From contig JAFGSS010000018.1 of assembly GCA_016934555.1 (NCBI GenBank), positions 1 through 51,566 on the forward strand: a stretch of 51,566 nucleotides of DNA, written 5' to 3'. The notes under the pieces are model-generated. The model saw nothing but the letters and a program-made list of their open reading frames with translations. It searched no databases and was not told the DNA's origin. Shown piece by piece: positions 41,070 through 48,883 of the stretch. Both the position numbers and the translations under genes were made by a program. This stretch comes from Acidobacteriota bacterium. Lineage in GTDB: Bacteria; Acidobacteriota; UBA6911. Every line of letters starts with the position of its first letter. The first letter of the stretch is position 1.

Positions 41070-41339
41070 GCAGACCAGGAAAGAACAACTTTCCCGGCGG
41101 ACTCTATCGCCGCCGGGACAAGGTTGTGGGGATACGGTTCCCGGGTCCGGTTTTCCTGGGGGGGGGCCGGACACGGGAACCATCCCCACGCGAGTGTCAC
41201 GCAAGTGACACGGGCAGAAAGAAGCGCGAACCAACCCACCCCCTGAACCGGCGGTCCTGTCCCCGCAGGACCGTTCCCGCCTGATGAACCTGCTGCGAAC
41301 ATGGGGCTCCGGCCGCCAGGCCGGGGCCCTCTTCTTTTT
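41070..41339 (+). ncRNA. Candidate free-standing structured RNA, family unknown
   Basis: About 270 nt between a plus-strand promoter and an intrinsic terminator, with four further hairpins. A: 41092-41100 with 41110-41118, closed outside by ACAAC/GTTGT at 41085-41089 and 41123-41127. B: a long arm with 8-bp (41126-41133/41182-41189), 8-bp (41136-41143/41174-41181) and 6-bp (41145-41150/41167-41172) stems in series. C: 7 bp with a GCAA tetraloop (41194-41211). D: 8 bp (41252-41259/41266-41273). The closing pairs of A and B compete at 41126-41127. No conserved motifs of RNase P RNA, tmRNA, SRP RNA or common riboswitches were recognised; 6S RNA was considered and not matched. Confidence 0.55.
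41304..41339 (+). terminator. Intrinsic terminator of the candidate RNA
   Basis: An 11-bp stem with one G-U pair (41304-41314 with 41319-41329), loop GCCA, then a T-rich tail TCTTCTTTTT (41330-41339). The T tract is on the plus strand only, although both neighbouring genes are on the minus strand. It therefore implies a plus-strand transcript from within this gap. Confidence 0.75.
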
Positions 41340-41350
41340 GGCAGCAGGCG

Positions 41351-42304
41351 TTATCGCAGGCTCCGGATGTAGTCCACCATCCGCCGGAGTTCCTCGTCCG
41401 TCATCACGGTTTCGGGCATGGCGGGGGGGTACCCCCGGGTGATTTCGGCGGCGGGGTCCACGATCGCCCGCCGGACGTAATCGTCATCGATCATCACGGC
41501 GCGCTCCCTTCCGTCCCGGTCCAGGACCGCCCCCTCCCTGCCGTAAATCCCCTTCAGGGTGGGGCCGACCATGGGGCTTCCGTCGACCGAATGGCACTCG
41601 GTGCACGACTTGCGGTTCAGCAGCTCCAGGGCCGATTCCGGGGCCGGGGCGGGAGCCGGGGAAGCGGGTTTCAGGAAGCGTGCAGGAATGTCGTCCTCCT
41701 CGCCGAAGTACCAGGCTTCAAAACCCTCGACCGGGACGACCACGGCCTTGGCGTTCATGATCGCGTGGCTCACGCCGCAGATGACGGTGCATTCGATGTC
41801 GAAGGTCCCCAGCTGCGTCGGAACGAACCAGGTGTAATTCACCTTCCCGGGCACCACGTCCTGCTTGATCCGGAAAGCCGCGATGAAAAACCCGTGGATC
41901 ACGTCCAGGGAGTGGAGCTCGAGCTTCACCGGCCGGTCGGCCGCCAGCAGCAGGTGGGAGGTGCGCTTCCCGTTGGGATACCGGAAGGACCACGCCCACT
42001 GCCTCCCCGTGACCTCGATGACCATGGCGTCGCGCGGGACCTCGCGCATGTAGCTGTAGTTGGTCCACCCGTAGAGGAACATCGTGATGAAAATCAGCGT
42101 CGGGATCGCCGTCCAGGCGAACTCCAGCCATCCGTTCCCCTCGATGTCCACTCCCCGTGGGTGGCGCTTCCGGTTGTAGCGGATGACGAACCAGACCAGC
42201 GTGGCCGTAATGAAGACGAGGAAGACCGCGCTGAGCACGAGGATGAAGAGAAAAACCGCATCCACCCTTCCCGCGGCGCTTGAGGCTTGTGGAATGAACG
42301 GCAT
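41351..42304 (-). CDS. ctaC: Cytochrome c oxidase subunit II with fused cytochrome c (caa3 type)
   Basis: Electron-entry subunit of the terminal oxidase. The 317-residue protein has two N-terminal membrane helices (about 15-41 and 62-81), a periplasmic cupredoxin domain with the CuA ligands H137, C172, C176, H180 and M183 (CTVICGVSHAIM), a proline/alanine linker (about 213-222), and a C-terminal cytochrome c domain with CTECH at 234-238. The fused haem domain defines the caa3 class. It is the last gene of the respiratory operon, four bases after ctaF. No signal peptide or lipobox cysteine is visible at the N-terminus. Confidence 0.95.
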   Translation of the reverse strand: MPFIPQASSAAGRVDAVFLFILVLSAVFLVFITATLVWFVIRYNRKRHPRGVDIEGNGWLEFAWTAIPTLIFITMFLYGWTNYSYMREVPRDAMVIEVTGRQWAWSFRYPNGKRTSHLLLAADRPVKLELHSLDVIHGFFIAAFRIKQDVVPGKVNYTWFVPTQLGTFDIECTVICGVSHAIMNAKAVVVPVEGFEAWYFGEEDDIPARFLKPASPAPAPAPESALELLNRKSCTECHSVDGSPMVGPTLKGIYGREGAVLDRDGRERAVMIDDDYVRRAIVDPAAEITRGYPPAMPETVMTDEELRRMVDYIRSLR

Positions 42305-42308
42305 GGCT

Positions 42309-42599
42309 TCACCTGTAGAAGAGATCGGAAAAGAGCAGCCCGATGACCAGGACCAGCAGCCCCAGGGTGACGAAGACCAGCCCCGTCAGCAGCGGTTTTT
42401 CATACTTCAGGTGCATGAAATAGTAGAAGATCAGCCCCGCCTTGACCGGCGTGATCACCAGCATGGCCCAGACCGACAGGGAGGGATGAAGCGTCGTGCC
42501 CGCCGCGACCAGAGCTCCCGTCAGGCCGAGGAGCACGAGCCAGACGCGGACCAGGGTCCGGTAAGGCATTACGTGGGTTTCCGATCCGGTCCGGTCCAT
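42309..42599 (-). CDS. ctaF: Cytochrome c oxidase subunit IV (small membrane subunit)
   Basis: Small oxidase subunit that stabilises the complex in the inner membrane. The 96 residues form three hydrophobic segments (about 17-35, 42-61 and 72-92) with the family-like ITPVKAGLIFYYFMHLKYE. It begins 9 bp after the ctaE stop, with a purine-rich GGGGGGAGG directly before the ATG. An internal ATG at residue 11 has no ribosome site. Position between ctaE and ctaC supports the call. Confidence 0.87.
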   Translation of the reverse strand: MDRTGSETHVMPYRTLVRVWLVLLGLTGALVAAGTTLHPSLSVWAMLVITPVKAGLIFYYFMHLKYEKPLLTGLVFVTLGLLVLVIGLLFSDLFYR

Positions 42600-42608
42600 C
42601 CTCCCCCC

Positions 42609-43226
42609 TCAGGCCGCCAGGTAGAACAGGGGCAGCAGAAACACCCAGATCACGTCGACCAGGTGCCAGTAGAGTCCGGCGTTTTCGAGCTTGTGGTATT
42701 CCCCGCCCGTGATCCGGTGCCGGAGCACGAGCGCCAGCATGACGGCCAGCAGCACGATGCCGGCCATGACGTGGAGCCCGTGCAGCCCCGTCATGCTGTA
42801 GTAGAGCCCGAAGAAGATCTGCTCCCCCTGGGGCCTTCCGGCCAGCAGGGGGGAGTCGGGATAGAAACCCCGGGCGATCTCCCCGCTCCACTCGAAGTAC
42901 TTGTTGACGAGGAAGAGGACCCCCAAAGCGATCGTGCCGGCGAGGCTCGCCAGGGCCCTGCGCCGCTGCCCCGTCCGGAGTGCCGTGATCGAGGCCGCCA
43001 TCGTGAGGCTGCTCGTCAGCAGGATGACGGTGTTCGCGACCCCGATCACGGCGTCGAGGTGGCCGCCGGCCTCGTGGAATTCGTTCGGGTACCGCGCCCG
43101 GTAGGCGGCATAGAGGATGAAGAGCCCCCCGAAGAGCAGGATCTCGGTGAAGAGAAAGAGCCACATCCCGAACCGGGCGCCTTCGTGGTCCACATGCCCC
43201 CCATGGGCCCCCGCGGCCGTGGTCAT
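42609..43226 (-). CDS. ctaE: Cytochrome c oxidase subunit III
   Basis: Core membrane subunit of the oxidase without redox centres. The 205 residues encode about five helices, with the family segments RFGMWLFLFTEILLFGGLF, YYSMTGLHGLHVMAG and YWHLVDVIWVFLLPLFYL. It is the short five-helix form. The ATG at 43226 overlaps the ctaD stop in ATGA. The conserved glutamate of the first segment (FTEILLF) is present. Confidence 0.95.
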   Translation of the reverse strand: MTTAAGAHGGHVDHEGARFGMWLFLFTEILLFGGLFILYAAYRARYPNEFHEAGGHLDAVIGVANTVILLTSSLTMAASITALRTGQRRRALASLAGTIALGVLFLVNKYFEWSGEIARGFYPDSPLLAGRPQGEQIFFGLYYSMTGLHGLHVMAGIVLLAVMLALVLRHRITGGEYHKLENAGLYWHLVDVIWVFLLPLFYLAA

Positions 43227-44839
43227 TCGGAAACCTCCGGGTTGAAGCGGTAGGGGCGCCCCTGGATCTCGGGGATGACGTCGAAATTCTCCGCCGGCGG
43301 AGGGGAACCGATGCGCCATTCGAGCGTCACGCCCCCCCACGGGTTGGACTCGGCCCTTTTTCCCCGCAGCAGGGCCACGACCAGGTTGGCGAAGAAAAGC
43401 ACCAGCCCCGCCGCCAGGATGAAGCTCCCCACGCTCGCGATGACGTGGCCCGTGTGGTACTGCGGCAGGTGGGTGAAATAGCGCCGCGGCATCCCCATGT
43501 ACCCCAGCACCAGCATGCCGAAATAGAGCAGGTTGAAGCCGACGAAGATGGGGGCCCAGGCGAGGTTCGCCACCCTTTCGTTGTAGGTCCGGCCGAACAT
43601 CTTGGGGAACCAGTAGAGGAGCGCGGCGAAAAAGGCCACACCCGTCCCCCCGAACATCACGTAATGGAAATGGCCGACGATGAAATAGGTGTCGTGCAGG
43701 TGGACGTTCACCGCCAGGGCCCCCTGCATCAGCCCCGTCAGCCCGCCGATGGCGAAGAGAAACACGAAGGTGAGCGCATACAGCATCGGGGGCCGGACCT
43801 CGATGGATCCCTTGTAGAGGGTGGAGGTCCAGTTAAAGACCTTGATGGCGCTGGGCACCGCCACGAGAAAGGTGAAGAGGGAGAAGAGGAGGTTGGCCTG
43901 TTCCGACATCCCGCTCGTGAACATGTGGTGGCCCCAGACCAGGGAGCCCAGAAAGGCGATGGCCATCGAGGAATAGGCGATGGCTTTGTACCCGAAAACC
44001 GTGCGATGGGCGAAGGTCGGGAGGATTTCGGTGATGGCCCCCATCGCGGGCAGAATCATGATGTAGACCGCCGGGTGGGAATAGGTCCAGAACAGGTGCT
44101 GGTACAGGATCGGGTCCCCCCCCTTGGCCGGGTCGAACACGCCGATGCCGAACACCCGCTCCGCGATGACGAGCAGGAGCGTGATGCCGACGATGGGGGT
44201 GGCCAGGAGCTGGACCCAGGCGGTTCCGTACAGCGACCAGGCGAACAGCGGCATCCGGTGCCACGTCATGCCCGGGGCCCGCAGCCGGTGGATGGTGGTG
44301 ATGAAATTGAGCCCGGTCAGGATGGAGCTGAACCCCAGCATGAAGACCCCGGTGAGCCCCAGGGTGACGTTCGTGCCGGTGCGGACGCTGAAGGGGACGT
44401 AGAACGTCCACCCGGTGTCGGGGGCCCCGTCCCCCGTGAAGAGGGAGACGAACACGATGACGGTGCCGGCGACGAAGGCGTACCACGACATCAGGTTCAG
44501 GCGCGGGAAGGAGACGTCCCGGGCTCCGATCATGATGGGGAGGAAGAAGTTCCCGAACACGGCCCCGAGCCCCGGCAGGACGAACATGAAGATCATGATG
44601 ACGCCGTGGACCGTGAAGAAGGCGTTGTACACCTGCGGCGCAAACAGCGGCGGGTCGAGCACCAGCTGCTCCACCCGCATGAGCACCCCGATGACGACGG
44701 CGACGAAGAACAGCCCTGTCATGGTGGCCAGGTACAGAATCCCGATCCTCTTGTGGTCGGTGGAAAAAATCCAGCCCGCAATTCCCCCGCGCCCGCCCGT
44801 ATCCAGGTAGCTCGACATCTCAGGCCCCTCCGCGGTCAT
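43223..44839 (-). CDS. ctaD: Cytochrome c oxidase subunit I, A2-type haem-copper oxidase
   Basis: Catalytic subunit reducing oxygen to water with proton pumping. The 538-residue protein has about twelve helices; H78 (FTVHGV) is a haem a ligand, H255 and Y259 (TYSHPAVY) are the CuB ligand and cross-linked tyrosine, and WGHHMF holds the other CuB histidines. HDTYFIVGHFHYV carries the haem a3 and haem a ligands. YSHP in place of the GHPE motif, so no glutamate at that site, marks subfamily A2, as in Thermus and Rhodothermus caa3 enzymes. Two start ATGs (residues 1 and 8) both have purine-rich sites; the longer is given. The SCO gene ends 9 bp upstream. Confidence 0.95.
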   Translation of the reverse strand: MTAEGPEMSSYLDTGGRGGIAGWIFSTDHKRIGILYLATMTGLFFVAVVIGVLMRVEQLVLDPPLFAPQVYNAFFTVHGVIMIFMFVLPGLGAVFGNFFLPIMIGARDVSFPRLNLMSWYAFVAGTVIVFVSLFTGDGAPDTGWTFYVPFSVRTGTNVTLGLTGVFMLGFSSILTGLNFITTIHRLRAPGMTWHRMPLFAWSLYGTAWVQLLATPIVGITLLLVIAERVFGIGVFDPAKGGDPILYQHLFWTYSHPAVYIMILPAMGAITEILPTFAHRTVFGYKAIAYSSMAIAFLGSLVWGHHMFTSGMSEQANLLFSLFTFLVAVPSAIKVFNWTSTLYKGSIEVRPPMLYALTFVFLFAIGGLTGLMQGALAVNVHLHDTYFIVGHFHYVMFGGTGVAFFAALLYWFPKMFGRTYNERVANLAWAPIFVGFNLLYFGMLVLGYMGMPRRYFTHLPQYHTGHVIASVGSFILAAGLVLFFANLVVALLRGKRAESNPWGGVTLEWRIGSPPPAENFDVIPEIQGRPYRFNPEVSE

Positions 44840-44848
44840 TTTCCGCCC

Positions 44849-45652
44849 TCATTCAGAGTCTCCGCCCCGGGAAGCGGAGCGCGTCCCCCTCCTGGACCGC
44901 CGGAGGACCAGGACGACAAACACCACGACGAGGAGGAGGATGAGGCCCCCCGCCAGGCGCGTCACGCTCAGGACATAGGTCCGCCCCTCGGGATCGTAGG
45001 TGTAGCAGAAAGCCAGCACCCGGGAAATGGTCGGGCGCACCCGCCCGCCGGCCGCCTCCTTTATGGCCATCTCCACGTCCGCCGGGACATAACTGGTGCC
45101 GTAGATATAGCGGCTGATGATCCCATCGGGCGTCAGCAGGATGATGGCGCCCGGGTGGGCGAACATCTCCCCCTGCCGCAGGTAGCGGTAGCCGGTCGAA
45201 TCGGCCACCTTCCGGGTGTTTTCGCCCGTTCCGGTCAGGAAGCGCCAGGCTCCCGGGGGGAAAGGGCGGCGCATCCGGTTCAGGTAGTTGGCCTTCTTCT
45301 CGCGCGCCAGCACGGGGGTATCGGCGGGGTCGAAGCTGACAGCGACGATGTCGTAGTCCTTTCCCGGCTCCGCCTCGAGCCGGTTCACCACGCTGACCAT
45401 GTTGTTGAGCATCGTGGGACAGATCCCGGGACAGCTGAAATAGTTGAAGATCAGGATCACCGGCCGCTCGTCGAATTGCCCGAGCGTGACCTCCGCGCCG
45501 CTTTCGTCCCGGAGCGGCACATCCAGGGCGACACGCGCGCCCAGCCGCTCGTCGATGCCGACCTCGGCCCTTTCCTTCATCTGACCGCTGCCGGCGGGGA
45601 CGAGCCCCGCGAGCGGCACCAGAAGCGACACCAGCATCCATATTTTTCGCAT
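44849..45652 (-). CDS. SCO1/SenC copper-delivery protein
   Basis: Thioredoxin-fold copper chaperone that helps assemble the CuA site of oxidase subunit II. Copper ligands C74 and C78 (SCPGICP) and H166 (MFAHPGAI) are present in 267 residues. The N-terminus is a signal peptide (LVSLLVPLAGLVPAG) and a second hydrophobic segment near the C-terminus (GLILLLVVVFVVLVLRR) could anchor it; C-terminal anchoring is less common for SCO proteins. The ATG at 45652 is preferred because GGGAGGGGGG stands eight bases upstream; an ATG at 45673 overlaps the preceding stop. It lies between the ACIII and oxidase genes, as expected for oxidase assembly. Confidence 0.92.
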   Translation of the reverse strand: MRKIWMLVSLLVPLAGLVPAGSGQMKERAEVGIDERLGARVALDVPLRDESGAEVTLGQFDERPVILIFNYFSCPGICPTMLNNMVSVVNRLEAEPGKDYDIVAVSFDPADTPVLAREKKANYLNRMRRPFPPGAWRFLTGTGENTRKVADSTGYRYLRQGEMFAHPGAIILLTPDGIISRYIYGTSYVPADVEMAIKEAAGGRVRPTISRVLAFCYTYDPEGRTYVLSVTRLAGGLILLLVVVFVVLVLRRSRRGTRSASRGGDSE

Positions 45653-45672
45653 TCCCGTTCCCCCCTCCCGCA

Positions 45673-46599
45673 TTATTTCACAGCCACCGGCCTGCGCGCG
45701 ACCAAACGCAGCAGTTCCCGGTGGAGCCGCTCCCACTCCTCCGGCGTCAGCGTGGCCGCGCGGGGTGAAAATCCGTTGCCCGGGATCCCGGGGAGCAGAA
45801 ACGTCGCGAGATCGGCCTCGCTCGGCCGCCACCGGTCGGACCGCGCGAGAACCAGGGAAGCCCGGGAGGGGTCGGCCACCACCCGCCCGAGGATCTCCGA
45901 CCCCGAAAGCTCGAGCGGGGGACCCCCGCCGTCCGCGGCCGCGTTTTCGTCCGCCAGCCGCGCCATCGCCATGCTCACCGGGATCCGGTTCGGCACCCGC
46001 TCCCCCGCCGAGGCGAGCGCGTCCCGGAGCGCCGCGACCGCACCGGCGTCGGCCGATTCGGCCTCCGGGGGGCCGAGCGCCAGGACATGGTGCGCAAGGG
46101 CCATGCGGTCCTTCCGTGAGAGGAAGTCGTAGGGCGTCATCGACGTCTTCGGGATCCCCTCGTCCAGCGTCCGGAAAAGACCCGGAAGATGGCGGCCGTG
46201 GACCCATCCTTCCGGCCCCGCGAGGTTGCGCGGCCGCGGGTTCATCGTTCCCGCGGCCGGCCCGTCCCCCTCCCCGCGCGGGCCGTGGCAGGTGACGCAG
46301 TGGACGGCGTAGAGTTCCTCCCCGCGCGCGCGCAGTTCGGGCGTCGGCTCCATCAGGGAGTCGGGATCGACGGGGGGGATGTCCCTCCCCCGGGCCGGGG
46401 GGAATTCGGTGGGATCGAGCCAGCCCGAATTTCCCGTCACCGGGCGCACCGCCGCCTCGGCCTCGGGGCGGGAGGCGTTGCGCATCCCGGGCACCACGAG
46501 GATGGCGAAGAGCGCGGCCACCGACAGCCCCGCCAGCACGACGGCCAGGGCCGCGAGCAGCCGCCGGAGTTCCTCCCGGTCCAGGTATCGTTCGATCAT
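45673..46599 (-). CDS. Membrane-anchored monohaem cytochrome c of the ACIII cluster
   Basis: Probable electron carrier between ACIII and the caa3 oxidase. The 308-residue protein has an N-terminal anchor helix (about 14-37), one haem site CVTCH at 101-105, and long C-terminal sequence without a second CxxCH. The start overlaps the actF stop (ATGA), and a longer frame upstream is the actF region. In Rhodothermus the single ActE is a monohaem cytochrome. Here an ActE-like domain is also fused to ActD, so this gene is an additional or replacement cytochrome; naming it actE would be ambiguous. Confidence 0.82.
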   Translation of the reverse strand: MIERYLDREELRRLLAALAVVLAGLSVAALFAILVVPGMRNASRPEAEAAVRPVTGNSGWLDPTEFPPARGRDIPPVDPDSLMEPTPELRARGEELYAVHCVTCHGPRGEGDGPAAGTMNPRPRNLAGPEGWVHGRHLPGLFRTLDEGIPKTSMTPYDFLSRKDRMALAHHVLALGPPEAESADAGAVAALRDALASAGERVPNRIPVSMAMARLADENAAADGGGPPLELSGSEILGRVVADPSRASLVLARSDRWRPSEADLATFLLPGIPGNGFSPRAATLTPEEWERLHRELLRLVARRPVAVK

Positions 46600-47738
46600 A
46601 GCCGGAACTCCAGGCCCTCGCGCAGGAAGGGGTCGCCGACCGGCATCGCCTCGCCTCGGTCCATCAGGCGGCGCACCCACCAGATCCCCCCGGAGAGAAA
46701 GAGCAGGGCGAAGGACAGTTCGGGCCAGCCGAACAGGGGCCCCCCCGCTACGGAGGGGAAGAGCATCCAGTATAGATCCAGCCAGTGCATGGCCAGCATG
46801 AGGAGCGCAACCCCGAAAAGGAGCCGGGGACGGCTCTTGGCGTCACGCGGGATCAGGATCAGAAACGGCACCAGGAAATGGAGCAGCGCCAGGGCCAGCA
46901 GGATCCCCCCCCAGGCGCCGTGGAGGCGTTCCCCGTACCAGAAGACCTCCTCGGGGATATTGGCATACCACATGAGCAGGTACTGCGCGAAGCCGATGTA
47001 GGCCCAGAACACCGTGAAGGCGAAGAGGAACCCGCCGAGATTATGAAGGTGGTCGGGCCCGACGCCGTCGAGCCGCCCCGCGTCCCTCAGGTGAAGGGTG
47101 AAGAGGGTGGTGGCCGCCAGCCCGGCGAGGAAGGCGCCGGCGAAGACATACACCCCGAAGATGTCGCTGTACCACACCGGCTCGAGGCTCGAGATCCAGT
47201 CGAAGGCCGTCACCGTGACGGTGAGCCCCAGGATCACCATGAAGAGGGGGGCGAAGCGGCGGGCGCGGCGGTTGAACCGGGGGTCCCCCGTCTGGTCCTG
47301 ACGCCGCGACCCGCCCACCAGGACCACGTAGGAGACCGTCCAGAGGAGGACGCAGGCCGCGGCCCGGAGGGCGAAAAAGGGCTCGTTGAGCCACCCCGCC
47401 TTTGCTGCGACCAGCGGATCGCGGAGCCCCTCGGCCGACGTCCAGGGGTAGAGGGTCCCGAGCGACAGAAGGCCCACGAGCGCCGCCGCCCCCATCGGCG
47501 GGACCAGGCCCGCGATCGTCTCCGGCACCCGCCGCAGCGGCACGCTCCAGCGCGCCCCCACCACGTGCTCCAGGGCCACCAGGAAGAGGCTGCCGAGCCC
47601 CGTCGTGAGCAGGAACAGGAACCAGAGGACCCAGTTGATCCAGAACCGCTCCCGCTCGCAGAGGAAGAAGGCCGCGGCCACCCCCGCGAGCCCCAGGGCG
47701 CCTGCAAGCATCGTCACCTGCCTGGAGTTTCCTCTCAC
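46596..47738 (-). CDS. actF: Alternative complex III membrane subunit ActF (NrfD/PsrC-like)
   Basis: Integral subunit of the quinol:cytochrome c oxidoreductase. The 380-residue protein has about ten hydrophobic helices, including WINWVLWFLFLLTTGLGSLFLVALEHVVGARW, a segment with the conserved histidine typical of ActF/ActC quinol-site helices. The start is the GTG at 47738, which overlaps the actDE stop (GTGA). An ATG nine codons later (47711) is an alternative. It is paralogous in fold to ActC two genes upstream. Confidence 0.87.
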   Translation of the reverse strand: MRGNSRQVTMLAGALGLAGVAAAFFLCERERFWINWVLWFLFLLTTGLGSLFLVALEHVVGARWSVPLRRVPETIAGLVPPMGAAALVGLLSLGTLYPWTSAEGLRDPLVAAKAGWLNEPFFALRAAACVLLWTVSYVVLVGGSRRQDQTGDPRFNRRARRFAPLFMVILGLTVTVTAFDWISSLEPVWYSDIFGVYVFAGAFLAGLAATTLFTLHLRDAGRLDGVGPDHLHNLGGFLFAFTVFWAYIGFAQYLLMWYANIPEEVFWYGERLHGAWGGILLALALLHFLVPFLILIPRDAKSRPRLLFGVALLMLAMHWLDLYWMLFPSVAGGPLFGWPELSFALLFLSGGIWWVRRLMDRGEAMPVGDPFLREGLEFRL

Positions 47739-48883
47739 CGCGCCCCCCCCTGGAAATCGGTGTCGAGCGCGTCGAGCGCCCGCTCGAGCACCCGGACATA
47801 GTGCACCGCCGCCCAGCGCTCCTCCTCGGTGAGATCGGACGAGTAGGGGGGCATGGCGTTTTTGCCGGATACGATGACATGATAGATCGCGCCGTCGGAG
47901 AGTTCGCGCCCGGCACCGGCCGTGAGATGGGTCGGCCGGGCCCCGTAGGCGTCCGTGAGGGAACCCTCCCCGTTCCCCAGGAGGCCGTGGCATACGGCGC
48001 AGTGGGTGTCATAGGCCGCGCGCCCCCGCCGGAATACCGCGGCGCTCCCCGGCAGCGGGTTCACCAGGCCCTCGGAGGCCTCCGCGTTCGGGAGCGGCCG
48101 GGGGGGCGCCCCCTGGCTGACGGTGCCCGCCACCGGGGGCCGCATGCCGGAACCGTCCGCGAAAAACGAGCTCCCCGACTGCGGGTCGAGCCGCGGCTGA
48201 TCGAGCATGTGCGCCATGGGGATCAGGCGGGGAAAGAGCTTGATCCCCCAGTAGGTCGTTCCCGCCGCGGCGAGGCACGCCAGGAGGATCGCGCCGAGCG
48301 CGGCCGCCAGGAGTTTCGGGGAAGCGGGGCCGGGCGCGGGAGGGCGCTCCACCACCTCGATCGCCGCGGCCCCCGCGTCCTCGAGGAGGAGGGCGAGCGC
48401 TTCCGGGTCGAGCGGTTCCCCGGCCGATTCCACCGCCAGGCCGAACCGGTCCCGGGTCAGGAGCGCCATGGACCTCGAGCGGAGCATGGGGTGCCGGAGG
48501 GCGGGCAGGCGGTTGAGCAGCAGCAGCATCCCGAGCCCGGCGGTGAGGGCGGCGAACAGGACGGTGATCTCGAAAAGGATCGGGACGAAGGCTTCCCAGG
48601 AAACCACCGGCTTGCCCGCCGTCACCAGCGGGTAGTCCCACCCGCTGGTCCACAGTTCGAGCACCAGGGCCGAAAGCGCCCCGACGAGGCCCATGACGAA
48701 CACCATCCCCCCGATCGGGGATTTCCGGTAGCCCAGCGCCCGGTCGAGTCCATGCACGGGGTAGGGGGTGTAGGCCTCCAGGCGGTGGCCCGTCCTCCCC
48801 TTCACCTTCCCGATCGCCTCGAGGAGCGCGTCGGGGGTGTCAAACACTCCCAGGACCGAGAAAGGACCCTGCGCGGGATTCAT
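47735..48883 (-). CDS. Fused ACIII subunits ActD (DUF3341) and ActE-like cytochrome c
   Basis: A single 382-residue protein joins two ACIII subunits. Residues 1-175 are ActD-like: FSVLGVFDTPDALLEAI, then two membrane helices (about 57-77 and 97-123). Residues 190-382 resemble ActE: an anchor helix (LLAAALGAILLACLAAAGTT), a proline-rich stretch, then a cytochrome c domain with CAVCH at 295-299 and a likely Met344 axial ligand in KNAMPPY. The reading frame is uninterrupted, so this is a true fusion. The start overlaps the actC stop (ATGA). Function is electron transfer out of ACIII, by family. Confidence 0.87.
   Translation of the reverse strand: MNPAQGPFSVLGVFDTPDALLEAIGKVKGRTGHRLEAYTPYPVHGLDRALGYRKSPIGGMVFVMGLVGALSALVLELWTSGWDYPLVTAGKPVVSWEAFVPILFEITVLFAALTAGLGMLLLLNRLPALRHPMLRSRSMALLTRDRFGLAVESAGEPLDPEALALLLEDAGAAAIEVVERPPAPGPASPKLLAAALGAILLACLAAAGTTYWGIKLFPRLIPMAHMLDQPRLDPQSGSSFFADGSGMRPPVAGTVSQGAPPRPLPNAEASEGLVNPLPGSAAVFRRGRAAYDTHCAVCHGLLGNGEGSLTDAYGARPTHLTAGAGRELSDGAIYHVIVSGKNAMPPYSSDLTEEERWAAVHYVRVLERALDALDTDFQGGAR

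Larger units (their letters stand above)
40861..41350. other. Intergenic region between trpB2 and ctaC
   Basis: This 490-bp gap holds the minus-strand trpB2 promoter (40890-40918) and, on the plus strand, a promoter-hairpins-terminator succession described separately as a candidate structured RNA (about 41070-41339). The stretch 40919-41033 shows no other clear element. Plus-strand frames here are short and proline/glycine-rich, lack ribosome sites and are not called. Neither flanking gene reads on the plus strand. Confidence 0.6.

Noticed and set aside
41025-41246. A 73-codon plus-strand frame as a small protein gene
   Set aside because: No ribosome site, proline/glycine-rich composition, and it runs through several strong hairpins; a structured RNA explains the region better.
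40861-41350. T-box or tryptophan attenuator for trpB2 on the minus strand
   Set aside because: No AGGGTGG-type T-box motif or Trp-rich leader frame was found, and the predicted trpB2 start leaves a leader of only about 23 nt. The structured region has its T tract on the opposite strand.
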